DNA of 64,000 nt from Sordariomycetes sp. S80-01Y. Its lineage: Eukaryota; Ascomycota; Sordariomycetes. Under the pieces are notes generated by a model. It did no database searches and had not been told where the DNA came from. It was given only the letters and a program-made list of their open reading frames with translations. Where the stretch lies: the NCBI GenBank assembly GCA_037042185.1, contig JAXQJY010000032.1, positions 62,001 to 126,000 on the forward strand, given 5' to 3'. Both the position numbers and the translations under genes were made by a program. Positions 46,062 through 57,265 of the stretch are shown in pieces (positions within the stretch are counted from its first letter, which is position 1; every line of letters begins with the position of its first letter).

Positions 46062-46481
46062 ATGGAAGTCGCCGTTGCTACGGCTAGCTTCCTTTCGCTA
46101 AGCATCCAAATCACGCAGACTCTCCTCAACTTCTATTCAGCGTACAGGTCTCGGAGATCCGACGTCACATACACCATCAAGAAGCTAGACCACCTTCTTA
46201 GCGTGCTAGAGGCACTAAGCAGCCAACTAAGTAATCGCAAGTTCCGCGCGGACGAGCAATCCTTACTTAAGAGCATATATAGCTCGATTCAAAACTATGA
46301 AGGGTGGATCGAAGAGCTACAAGGCGAGACTAAGAAGATCAAGGGAGAGTCTAGGGCCGGCATCTCAGCCGCCGCCCGGACGCCTACATGCCGAGCAACA
46401 TACACGTCCCGACAGAGTACGCTACAAAAGCTCGATGACGACATCGATGAGATCGTCTCGCACCAATCCCTCGCACTTTAG
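46062..46481 (+). pseudogene. STAND/NLR-type fungal N-terminal domain, truncated
   Basis: The ATG at 46062 starts MEVAVATASFLSLSIQITQT, followed by an alpha-helical domain (VTYTIKKLDHLLSVLEALSS, YEGWIEELQGETKKI). This pattern is the N-terminal helical domain seen in fungal STAND/ankyrin proteins (PF17111-like). It ends by a stop after about 140 aa with no NACHT, NB-ARC or repeat region, so it is a stand-alone short protein or, more likely, a remnant. The short repeat at 46538 begins 57 bp downstream. Confidence 0.6.
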
Positions 46482-46537
46482 CCATTGCTATCCTTGGGAC
46501 ACAGGGCTTTTAATAATAGTTTAGAGAACTGCTTATG

Positions 46538-46730
46538 TGTAACACTTTGAGGTGGTCACAGATGGGTTGAATTGGTTGTTCAATTCAAGAGAGTGTGGAG
46601 GACCGCGAGGCGTTGGTAGCTACGGTCACCACACGTGATTATGGATGACCAAGGTGCCAGCCGGCTGGATCGAGCAAGGTAAACAATCTACCCTGCACCC
46701 AGGTCATGCCACAAGGCATAACCGTAACAC
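46538..46730 (+). repeat. short inverted-end repeat, copy G (full length)
   Basis: Forward full-length copy with a few base losses near its centre. Confidence 0.93.
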
Positions 46731-47167
46731 TATATTTATAAAAGAACCCTGTCCAGCTACGGAAGCTAATTACGACCTAGCTTCACGCCAATGGTGTCCG
46801 GAAATTGGCTTCTATGCAGACCGGATGGTTACTCAGCCCCATGGCGGACTAATGCAGCGCGCCTGCAGTTACTTACGGCAAATCGAGCCAACATAGCATC
46901 AAGCTTAAGGACAGAGGAGATGCCGAGTACGAAAAGGTTTGAAGGGATAAGCCCGGAAGCGACAGCGTAACATCTGGTCATTCATTGCTTCCATTCTTCG
47001 GTCCCTAAACCGTAACACTTCTCCAGAGGATCAAAGTCATGTGCATCGCTAACCCAATGTACCATCCCTGCTCCCATACGTCGGTTATATGGCTTCGCTG
47101 TCCAGCGAAGTAGTCCAGGCAAGACCAACAATGCCAAAACGTTAGCTTTCTCTGCGGCGAAGAGTCC

Positions 47168-47843
47168 ATGGAGGCATGCCCGCTTAAATCTTGCATGTTC
47201 TTGGAAAAAGATATGGTTTGGATATGCTGCCACTGCCAGGGCGGGCCCAACTATGCCAGCTGGTGCACGATGCCACCTCTTCATTCGACCCTTTCGTGTT
47301 TAAGTATCGGCATATCAACATGCGACCATGGATATTGCAAACAATGCATTAAGGTCAAAGGTAAGGTTCTTGATAGTTGCCTTCCCTATAACCTATCTAA
47401 TTCTTGACACCATAGACAACCATCAGCTCCCTCTATCCTCTGTGAATGAGTCCCGTTTGCCTTCAAATGTGCACGATGGAGGATGGGACTCATCCTCTAC
47501 TGTCTCAAGAGCTTTGTTTTGGGACCCGAGCTCGAATAGTGGTAGCTATAGCAGTAGCCCTAGCAGCGGCACCTATAGCGTGACCAAGAGCAACTACGCC
47601 GGTTCCTTCGGGCAACTGGATGCTGCGTTGCGTGAGTTTTACCGTAGATACATTCTGTACGGTTCGGGTGCCAACACCGCTGATGATCCGGATATGTACT
47701 GGGCTGAACAGCCTGCCGAGGAGGCCCACGTGCAGTCTTTGAGGGCACGGAAGAAGCAGGAGAGCAAGAATAAGGAGACTGACGGCCGAACAAAGAAGTC
47801 CAACGTCTCTAGTGACAAGACGAGCCGTAAAGGTCGTACATAG
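47168..47843 (+). CDS. small Cys-rich, zinc-binding-like fungal protein
   Basis: Two exons: 47168-47360 and 47416-47843, intron 55 bp with GTAAGG donor. The first exon shows WICCHCQGGPNYASW and STCDHGYCKQCIKVK, spaced like a zinc-binding module with CxxC and HxxCxxC pairs. The second is Ser-rich, with a putative helix (FGQLDAALREFYRRYIL) and a basic tail (ARKKQESKNKETDGRTKKS). Function unknown. The start could be 47213 (MVWICC). An antisense frame overlaps the first exon but is less convincing. Confidence 0.5.
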
Positions 47844-48763
47844 ATATCCTAAGTGGCGTTTTCCCTATAATCAAGTATAATTTGTTACCACATTGCTTTT
47901 AGGCAAGCAATCCTCTTAAGCGTGCTGTAATTTCCGTTCTATTCATTTTTATATTACTTAATCATCTATCGCCTAACAAGATACTGCGATTAAAGACGTG
48001 ACAAATGAGTAAGATAATGAATATGGCCGTCTACGTAATTCTATTATCAAGCTACTTCTACCCACGATCCGCGAATATCAAGGAGTTTCACGCGGAGCGC
48101 CGACTCCGCCAGGAGACCAACTGGCGTTGGCCTCTGCCCAGGCTATTTAACTCACTCTTTAGTGCTCCCAATGATCGTCTCCGCCGAATGCCTCGTGGAG
48201 CTTCTGCTTTCTGGTCAAGCCACCTGACGTGAGAGTGGGTCCGCCAACGTCTCGCAGACGACGGGCGCTCCCGACCGTTATGCGGCACAACGCGCTGCGG
48301 CTGGCCAGCTAAAAATTCTGCTTCCTGGCAGAAGTTGGCTTCGTCGTCATCTATCATATTAACAGCGGAATTAGAGACGTACTAATGCTCTGAAGTGGCC
48401 GGCTCCGGCATTTCAACACGACTAAGCGCTGCACCAGATTTCGCATGTGGTCGTGAACTCGACGGTGCCGGCCCGGACGGCAGGAGATGCGGCTCACGCT
48501 ACGGCATGCGCCGCGCCCAAGACGTTGCTGCCTCGTGGCACCCAGTTCGAAGAGAAAAAAAGCTTTGCTCGGATACATCTCCCTGAATAATCTACCTCAG
48601 GCGAGGAGCAACACAGTGCCGTGTACGATCTAGGCAATACAGCTCATGCTGTCGATGTGATTCAGCGCCGACGGCCCCTCGTCGAGTCGAACGTTAAATC
48701 GCGAGTAGGCCGCCCGGCGCACGGCTTCCTGACTTCTCAAGATCCTTTTACGCGACGCCGGAG

Positions 48764-48967
48764 TTGCCCTGGCGCGGCTCTGTGGCCAAGGACATGAAGG
48801 TCGGGGAATCTCCATTGCGCCTTGCAGATTCTTCTCATTCTCACGTCCCCAAACAGGACACTGTTTACACATGTCCGCTGTGCTCCGAAGATCTGGAAGC
48901 CTCTCTCGTGCTACAGCACTTGGATTGGCATGTCGCTGTTGATCTAGCAAAGCAACCTAGTCCATAA
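48764..48967 (+). pseudogene. possible UBZ-type zinc finger fragment
   Basis: The tail TVYTCPLCSEDLEASLVLQ then HLDWHVAVDLAKQPS has the CxxC...HxxxWH pattern of ubiquitin-binding zinc fingers at the C-terminus of DNA polymerase eta. Nothing upstream resembles the polymerase. A small remnant or chance match. Confidence 0.3.
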
Positions 48968-51241
48968 ATCATCTAGCTCAAACCATGTTACTCCCAGCGA
49001 GACTTACTCCCACTGATTCGCACTAGTCCCATCCTCGCGGTACCATTGGTCCCGGACCTGGTTCTCAACAATCTAAAGTCTGACATCCCCAGGATTGGTG
49101 TGCGGCCTGCACATGACCACAGCCAGAACGCTTCCTCTTGACAAACGTCGAATCACAACGCGGTCAGACGGGCCTCACTCGGTCCCGAACTTTACCCTAT
49201 GATTGAGGTGGTATCCCTGGAGAGAGACTTCCATCCTAACTGTATCCTTCTAGCGCTTTAGCACGTTAGGGCCTAGCGAAGTCACAAGTCGCGTTGGAAT
49301 CGCCATTCCCTCGACAAAGCCTGCACTGTCTCCTATCTGCCATCACCTGGGTCCAGTTGGGTGTCTCTGGGGTTGCTGTCGCTTCCATGGGTGCATCAGC
49401 CTCCTCCACGACGTGTTCCTAGGTTCGGCTCTTCTAAGTCTTGCGGTGGGCGGTGATGGTGCATCTAGACCCGAGCACGTGGTCTTTTGGATCTTTCGGA
49501 GACGGGGCAGCTAAGCTTTTAGCGGCGTTGTGGGGGGGCGAGTAAATTGCCACTCCGCCGCGACGTCGCCTGTTAAACTTGGGCGCTACCCGTTGAGGGA
49601 AGGAGGGACATATCAAATCAAGGGAGAGGCAAGAGGAAGCCGCCGTTGCGAGCGGGGCTTGGAGGACAGCGAAGTTATGATTCTTCCGGCCTACCTACCA
49701 TGCTGCTTTCCGCAAATTGGCATGTACATGATTCAATGCCGACGCTTCAGGTATGCAGGAGGGGATGCGGATAGCTCAAACACTATTTGAGTTACGCGCC
49801 GTTAGGAATGCAGCGCTTGACGCTGAGCTGAGCACCCGCATCAGAATTAACGAGTCTGGGTTCCGAAGTCCTTAGAAGATATCTCCAGCTAGTTGTGCTG
49901 TCACAACAGCGCCAAGCTGCTCAGAGCTCCTTATCCTCGCATACGCCTGGAACCCCGGAATATCGGCCAAGTATTGATGAAGCGTGACTCTGAACTCCAC
50001 AGGCCTCAGGCGCGTTGACCATTTAACGGTTCAGCGGAGTGGCTTGCGGGTAAGGGTTGAGACTTCGTCCCGGTCGGAGGTGTGACATAACCGTCCCGAG
50101 ATCGACTTGCTGTCCGGCCTGAAGTGACTGGACGTGACACCCGATAGACAAACTCCAAGGGATAGCCCGGCCGTTTGTCCGGATTCGGGCAACCGTCCGC
50201 AGGCCTCGGCTGCTGTCGAGCAGTCGGACAGCTGAGCTGGACGTAGTGAAGCAAGCTGTCGAGTCATGAGGCAGCCTTCGCCACGTGACAAAGCAACGGC
50301 TATGGCTATCAAAATTGCAAGGCAACTTGCTAGCCATCAATCAGGCGCGAGACATTCACAAAGTTTTTACGAGACCACGCCGGAGACGGCATTTTGAGCC
50401 TCGCTGGAGGGCGAGACGTCACAAAGAGTACCGTCTGGGATCACATAATGTTTTAGCGGAGATCACAGCATCAAATCTCAACCAGGGAATAAGAATTTTT
50501 CCCGGCCGACATCAGGCAAATTCACGTTGACGCACCAAGGACAAGCACTGAGCTTTTCGAAGCCCGCGAACAACGCAGAAAAGGGCCACTATCCGGGTCA
50601 TATGTGGCTAGAAGGATCTATTGATACATTACATCATCCTATCATCACCACAGCATATCATGCTGTCGTTGTTGAAGTACAGATTTCAGCGTCCTCGAAA
50701 ATCGCCATAATCGGACTAGGAGGTCTATGATTACTACTTAGCACCGGGCTGGTAACGTAATTCACCGACGATCCGCTCCCCTTTGGTGTCATGGCAGAAT
50801 AGGTTCCTGCTATCTACCGGACACGTTACTAATGGCGCACGGAATAGAGGTGGGATGATACAATTGTTTGAGTCTATTGCGCAATGTTAATTAATTATGG
50901 TGTCTTTACGTTGAGCGCGTGGTGAGTTTTGTTGATTGTGGGGATTGGGGGGGGGGGGGGGGGAGTGGCCAATGGCTGGGAATTCCGCAGGCATACGGTG
51001 CCCCGTAACTTCGGTATTTATGACTACTGACTGGTGCTTTTAAGACCATCGGGGAACAGCGAGTGGTATACGATTGCGATTCGGAGGTTTGGAGTGGTTA
51101 AAATCCTTGAAGTCCCACGGTATGAAAACACAGAACAGGACAGACATTGCGTCAGCTTCTCCAACGTTCACGAGTCTTGAGTCTCACGACGCAGTAGTCG
51201 CCCGCCTGCGGCAAATTGTACAGCACACTTCATTTAGCACG
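48968..51241. other. degenerate intergenic region with a 17-base G run
   Basis: No supportable gene. Three overlapping frames at 50006-50340 lack motifs. A run of 17 G lies at 50947-50963, about 280 bp upstream of the old yellow enzyme start. Confidence 0.55.
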
Positions 51242-52768
51242 ATGGGCTCTACCTCACCAACCCGCGAGAGCAGCAAGCTCTTCTCTCCACTCCGTCTCGG
51301 AACAATGAATCTCGAGCATAGAGTCGTTATGTCGCCGATGACGCGCCTGCGCTGTCCCGGTGGTGTGCCGACTCCGAGCGTCACGGAGTACTATGCTCAG
51401 AGAGCGACGAAGGGAGGGCTGCTTATCACTGAAGGCATGCATCCGAGTCTGATGGTCTGTCTTCCCACTGTGCCGAACGTATTATGAAAGGCATTCTGCA
51501 ATGATTTGGAGAGCATGAATGCTGACGCTGGTGCAGGCTGGAGGTTTCTACGGCGTACCGGGCATGTTTGCGCCCGAGCATGTGAGGGCTGTATGTGCAG
51601 GCCCTGAGCTATTCTTTAGATCCTTGAGAGCCTTTTACAAGTCGCTTTTGTTGATAAAGTTCCTACGATCGTTGCTTCCGCTTTTCGATGTTTCTGGAGA
51701 TCAGTGCTAACAATGCTTTAGTGGAAGAAAGTGACGGATACTGTACATGCCAAGGGTGGATTCATGGCGTGTCAATTGTGGCATGTGAGTTCCACCCAGG
51801 GGTCGTCTCAAGCTTCAGGTGCTGATCTAAGGTTACATCAGGTTGGGCGATTTGCAGTCTCAGTTTCGCTGGGCGACCGCCAGCCATTGAGCGCTTCAGC
51901 AACAAATATTGGCTATTTCAACAGGAACACGCGCGGAGGCGTCAAATATCCTCATGAGACAGCCAAACCGATGACATTGCAGGACATCAGGGACACAGTT
52001 GATGATCATGTGCATGCTGCGAAATGCGCGGTCGAGGCTGGATTTGATTGTGTTGAGATCGTAGGTAACGGTATTCCTCAGATCAAAATGCAGAGCTGAT
52101 GGACGAAGGCATCAGGCAATGGATATTTGCTCGACCAGTTCCTCAATACTAACACTAACCTTCGTACCGATGAATACGGCGGCAACAAAGAGAATCGAGC
52201 CCGACTCACGCTCCAAATTCTCGACGCAGTGATCGCCGCTGTTGGGGCGTCTAGGGTATCCATCCGATTCAGCCCATGGGGAACGGTTTGGATACCATTA
52301 GATACAAATCCCATAGTGAACTTCCGATATGTGCTGAGCGAAGTCGAGAAACGAGGTGTCGCATACGTCTGCCTTACTCAGCCGCGGGCCGATCTTCTAC
52401 TCGAGGAGAAGACCAAGATACAAAATATGTACACCGCTATCAAACAAGGGAAAGTGGCTGCCACGATCGAGGATCTCCATCTCAGGCACTTCTTGGAAGT
52501 GCTGAAGACAACGCCAGTGTTGGCAAATGGCAATTACAACGGCGAGAATTGCTTTGATGAGGTAGAGAGGGATGAGGTAGATGCGATCACGTTTGGAAGG
52601 TGGTTTATCAGCAATCCTGATCTAGTTGAGAAGCTTAGGCTTGGAAAGAAACTGACCATGTGGAACATGGAGACGGTTTATGCGGGTGTGGTTGTGGCTG
52701 GGAGTGAGAGTGAAGGGTATACGGATTACCCTTACGGAGAAGTCGAGGAAGAGGGGCCAGCGGAATGA
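51242..52768 (+). CDS. old yellow enzyme family flavoprotein, active-site His absent
   Basis: FMN-dependent ene-reductase family. Five exons inferred, with introns at 51455-51536, 51591-51721, 51785-51841 and either 52061-52108 or 52065-52115. The start MGSTSPTRESSKLFSPLRLG leads into the FMN barrel (LEHRVVMSPMTRLRCPGGVP; GGLLITEGMHPS; FYGVPGMFAPEHVRA; ACQLWHVGRF). The usual HGANGYLLDQF motif reads ASGNGYLLDQF or VGNGYLLDQF depending on the intron, so the substrate-binding histidine is missing while the Asn and Tyr remain. The later motifs NTNLRTDEYGG and VLANGNYNG are normal. Fungal relatives act in ergot or other alkaloid pathways or on enones. Activity may be altered. Confidence 0.83.
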
Positions 52769-53877
52769 AAGGTTGCTGCCCATGACGATACTGCTTGAGT
52801 GGTGGAAGTATAATGAACCCTCATCGATCCGGAATTTAATCTCGAAACGTCGCTTCATTTCCCCCCCATGGCCTGTCTGTTCCCGTGGCCTACGGAATCC
52901 GAGTATGGTATCGTCACATCGTGTACGTAAAAGGAGATTCCTTAAGGCTTGTATTATAATGGCAGACGAGATTTTCTGTACCAGACTCGTAGTCGAGCAC
53001 GGGTCCAACGGTCACAACGTTCCCTTTGCTTCTACTGCGAGCTCCCTATCTCCCCTGACAATAATCTCGTTGCTACGACACACCTTTAACGTTGTTCACC
53101 TCCTTTTATTGCATCTCATCACTGCATGTAGATACCGACGGCCTTTGCGGTAGGCACAGATCAGCAGCTTAGAGGACATCAAACCATCTCAAGTCAAGCG
53201 TTTTCAGGGACGGTTTGATGTCAGGGAATCAAGTTTACCCCTTGAAGTTTACGTCCTCAAATTGAAGTCAGCGCTGGGCAACATCACCGAGGGCGAACGC
53301 GCCTTCGTTCTAATAGCGAGATAGGGGGAACGAAGCGTGGATTCGTAACGGTCACAGATCTCGAGGATCAGTGGGATGTTGCAGAAGGACAACTTCGTAG
53401 GTCTAGCGCAATACCAGGTCTAAAAGGGCGATGAGCAAAGCAACCTTTGCAGCTAAAGGCTCGAAAAACTACATGACCGCTACGCGAAGCACCGCAATCA
53501 AACTTGATAGAGCGTCATTTTCACCGAGCAGGCACTTGAGGAACGAACTTGATCTGTCTATAGACCCATTTGATACTCCCTTTAGTGACTACTCAGCAAG
53601 ACAACAAGGTGGCACTGTGCTGTTTACCTTCTGAGAGCACTCGCCGTCATGGTAAGCTCGAATAAGCGTAGCTCTCTTCATGTGTTAGTATCCGGCGCAA
53701 CTATGGGATCCCGGAGACTGAATGTATTAAATAATATAGCGTCTGACCTTCATAGGGTTTCAAAATATCTGAAGAATTGATGGCAACCGGGTCCGTAAAG
53801 GACATAAGTACACCGTCTGTTTAATCAAGTAGACAGTGGCTCATCTTTGTTCGAATTGCCGAGCTGTGCAATCTGCT

Positions 53878-55300
53878 TCACGTACCAAGCCTAAAGATCG
53901 AATCAGCAGTGCCAATCGCTCGGTTCAATGCACTCACTGTTTCAAACCCAGCTCCAAGCACGTAGTTCCCCACTGCTTTGAGGATCCAGGGTGACTCAAT
54001 CGATCGACTGTAGGCTCGTGCCTCGTGGTCTTTGACATTCGCATCCAGTATTTTGTTGTTGGGTACTGAAGGATTTAGCACTGCGGGCCTAGCCAAGCCT
54101 ACTGCATCCAGAGCACCACTCGATATTGCAGACGACATTACCGCGCGACTGCGGAAGCCACCGGTTACCAGCAGGGGCAACCCGGCGAATTTGTCTCTGA
54201 TCGCACTCGCAAAATCCAGGAAGAATGCCTCCCGCGCTTTGGTGCTCTCCTTCACCTTGTCTGGATTAACGATTCCCTTTGGCTCCTGTTAAATCACGCC
54301 CGCAAGTCGTCAAAGCCGGAGAAACTCACAATCGGTTCTTCGTAACTCCCGCCACTAATTTCTAAGAAGTCTATGCCAGCATCAACGATCAATCGGAGTT
54401 GCTCCAGACAAGCTTCCATGGCTGACGGGGATTGGTGGTCGACCGAGTTGAATTTGATGCCCACCGTGAAATTGGCGGGGACGGATGCGCGAATGGCTGT
54501 GATGATTTCGACGACAATCTTTGCGCGGGCAGCAGGGGTCCCTCCATAATCATCCGTCCTTTGATTTGTCTTCTCAGCCAGAAATTGGGCCAGAAGATAG
54601 CCATGGGCTCCATGAATCTCGACACCATCGAACCCGGCCTCCGCCGCAAGAATGGCGGTGTCGACAAATTGATCGCGCACCACCTGTATTTCGGAGATTG
54701 TCATGCTCTTCGGCGTCCCGAATAAAAACGCCGAGATGAGTGCAGATAATAACCCTTTGCCAAGCCGTAGACCAATGGCGCTGGGGGCTACCGTCTTCTC
54801 GAAAAGTCCTCGCGTGCCCGCACCCGCCGGGGACTGTCTGCCTGGATGGCTTATTTGAACTATGACTGGGCTTCCGCCCCCTTTGCTGGCAGAGGCCCAT
54901 CTTCTCCAATGCTGGAGAATGCGGCTCCTGGGAATGGAACGGTTGTTGGCGATGTCCCGGGCCTGGCCAAGATGTCGGGGATCGACCTGCACATTGCCTA
55001 CACATCGAGATTAGCACGTGCACTATACTCTTCTCAACAAGGTCCTCTCCCTCTACCTGTGATGATGAGCCCCCAGCCGCCTTGTCCCCAAGCCTTGTAG
55101 GCGCCATAAATTGCCTCGGTTGGCAAGAAATCTTTATCTGCTAGATTTTCAGCCATGGCTGCCTTGAAGAGCCTGTTCGACAGTATCAGGCCACTTCTCA
55201 GTGTAAGGGGCTCCGCGACTGGGTTAGGCGAAGCCATCGTAGCGAGTGGATTCGGGTGTCTCGCTCTCTGCGCCTCCCGTTTCTCATCTTGTAAGGGCAT
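53878..55300 (-). CDS. old yellow enzyme-like oxidoreductase (His-His type)
   Basis: Three exons inferred: 55300-55057, 54997-54330 and 54285-53878, introns 59 and 44 bp. The ATG at 55237 (MASPNPVAEPLTLRSGLILS) may be the true start; 55300 is also in frame. Motifs: LFKAAMAENLAD, GWGLIITGNVQVD, PVIVQISHPGRQ, VEIHGAHGYLLAQFL with the His-His pair, and TNQRTDDYGG. The last exon has LPLLVTGGFRSRAVM. This is the class with relatives of YqjM and 2,4-dienoyl-CoA reductase. The gene faces away from an SDR pseudogene at 55732, with about 430 bp of shared promoter. That promoter and the first exon are duplicated at 60.4-60.8 kb. Confidence 0.87.
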
Positions 55301-55620
55301 CCTGATCTCCTGGGCTGGTTATCGACCTAAAATATGGCTCTCGTATGCTGCTGTGACCTGAAGTACCGGTGTGCAATATTTGCCGAAGGGAGGTGACCGG
55401 TCGCTATTATAGTTGGCCACGGGCCCAACTGGGAGAATAGAGTGAAGCGGAGTTCACGTCGCGTTCCGGACTCCGCACGCATGTCCGCAACTTGACTTGA
55501 AACCTGAGCTCTGCCACCCTCCGAACACCGCTGCGCTCAAGTTAGGTTTTGGTCGTGTCCCGGTGATCCCGAGTGCTGGGACTTGGCGATCGGGCTCTTA
55601 AGTAATACATCCGATCAATG
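55150..55620. repeat. duplicated segment, copy 1 (OYE 5' end and promoter)
   Basis: Matches 60409-60800 in direct orientation: GCCTTGAAGAGCCTGTTCGA, GTGTCTCGCTCTCTGCGC, ACTTGGC-ATCGGGC. It covers the first exon of the old yellow enzyme and its upstream region. Confidence 0.88.
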
Positions 55621-55731
55621 GACTCGGAGTCACCTTTAGTAAAAAGAGAAAAGAAGTAAGCTCACCCCGATCCGTTTGCTTAAGACAGCCGACGCACCGA
55701 CCCTCCCCACGCGGTAGCAACTTTTTCGATC

Positions 55732-56205
55732 ATGGCGATATTCGACTAATCAGACAAGGCCATCATCGTTACCTGTGGAAGTAGTGGCCTCGGCAAAGAA
55801 AGCGCCCTTCAGCTAGCAAAGCACAACCTTAAAGCTAAACATCTTTTCGCGTGGACCACCGCGCGGGGCAATACCGCAATTCGCGAGATTAAGGAGGCTG
55901 TTCCTCAAGCTCGAGACACCGTCAGATTTCCTGAACTTGGTTTTGGGTTGTTCGAGTCTGTTCGCCGTCCGGTGAACGCCTTCTTGGTCCAGTCCGGCAA
56001 GACTAGACCTTCTCATGAAACAACGCTGGCGCCATGGCAATGCCTCCCGGAATGACTGAGGAAGGATATGAAATGAAGTTCAATTCGGGTCCAATGGGGC
56101 CGGCTCTCCTCACCAAGCTACTCATGCCAATCATCAACAAGACGGCGCCTCAACCGGATAGCGACACGCGGGTCATCACCATCGAGATTCGCAAGAAGAG
56201 GGTGC
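55732..56205 (+). pseudogene. short-chain dehydrogenase pseudogene
   Basis: After the ATG at 55732 a TAA at codon 6 stops the frame. The following sequence is a clear SDR N-terminus: IIVTCGSSGLGKESALQLA, the NAD(P) glycine loop, then TARGNTAIREIKEAVPQA. A frameshift near 56030 lies where NNAG would be expected, and the frame resumes as MAMPPGMTEEGYEMKF and LLMPIINKTAPQPDSDTRV. The similarity ends at about 56205, followed by unrelated sequence, so the catalytic Tyr-Lys region is gone. It is divergent from the old yellow enzyme gene. Confidence 0.82.
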
Positions 56206-56439
56206 TTGGCAGTTTCCATTCTGCTTGCCAATGCGGGCGGTGGCGACCCTTATCTCCTGTCTCTAGCGTTTCTTTCGCGACAACAAGCTCAGTCAACCAA
56301 TACCCACAGGCTGGCCTATCGTCTTGAAGCATAAAGGGCACACAATCTCAGAACGGTGGTTTATCAAGGGTTCGCGCAGCGGCAGATAGCGGGCGAGCGG
56401 CTTGGCATCGGCCGCAGCCCACCCTATATCCCAAACCAT

Positions 56440-56850
56440 TGGAGCGAGTGACATAGTGAGGGGCTGGGGCGACCGCTTGCCTATATTGGACTTCGGCCGC
56501 AGCGCAGGGAGGAGCATTGTAACGATGATGACGATGATGATGACGTTCTCGTGGTGGCGTGTACTATTAAGATAAATGAAAGATATCCGCTCCTCCTCCT
56601 GCCAAAGTATGGATGGGGCGTCCTGATATGGGCGTCCAGCGCTTGGCATACAGTTCAAACTAAGAACTAAAAAGGTCAGGGGTAATTAAATGTGCACCGG
56701 TTTGCGGACCGGGGCATGGGGCCGGATGGGATTTGTCACGAGAAAGGGAAAGGCAAGGCGCTGATTGGGCAGAAGGAGCAGGGGATAACTTTCTATCGAA
56801 AAAGAGCGTGAAACTCGTACCCTGTAGCAAAAGCGTGCGTCATTCTTAGG
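56440..56850 (-). repeat. third copy of the 5' part of the OrsD-type element
   Basis: The minus strand at 56450-56560 matches the start of the frame at 30459 (His-codon run, ATGCTCCTCCCTG, GCGGTCGCCCCAGCC). 56760-56850 matches the non-coding part (CTATCGAAAAAGAGCG; GTACCCTGTAG). The copy ends abruptly at about 56440 near the SDR pseudogene. Confidence 0.72.
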
Positions 56851-57265
56851 CCTCTTTGCTTATATTGACATAGCCATATTCTAATACAGAGCTGGGCAAT
56901 ATCGTGGTAAAATTACACCTACTTCGCTCGGGCATCCTTCCATGCGATTAAGAGACCCCGTTAATTGACTTTGGTTCTTCGGCTGCAAAGATCTCATCGC
57001 AAAGAGCTACCTCGCGCAGGTTTACGTAAGAAGCAGTTCAGCAGCCACCAGAACCTACTCCGCACGAAGGGAAGCCACAATAGGAAATGTGCTGTTGCTG
57101 ATAGACTCGGAATTTGTGTTAAATCGGCCCAGAGGCACAGGTTATCTTAGTTGCTTTCTTAGGTCTGGTTCGGGGAGTGGTCCTCCCCATTTTCTCCTTT
57201 ATCTTGACCTCTCCAGCTGACGACATCCCGAGTGTCAGGCTCTTGGTAAAGAAGTGGGTTCAAGC

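Noticed and set aside
46982-47284. 100-aa minus-strand frame
   Set aside because: Overlaps the plus-strand exon with paired cysteines and a good intron; no motifs of its own.
50006-50340. Three overlapping minus-strand frames
   Set aside because: Overlapping frames in all phases reflect a stretch without stops, not coding selection; no motifs.
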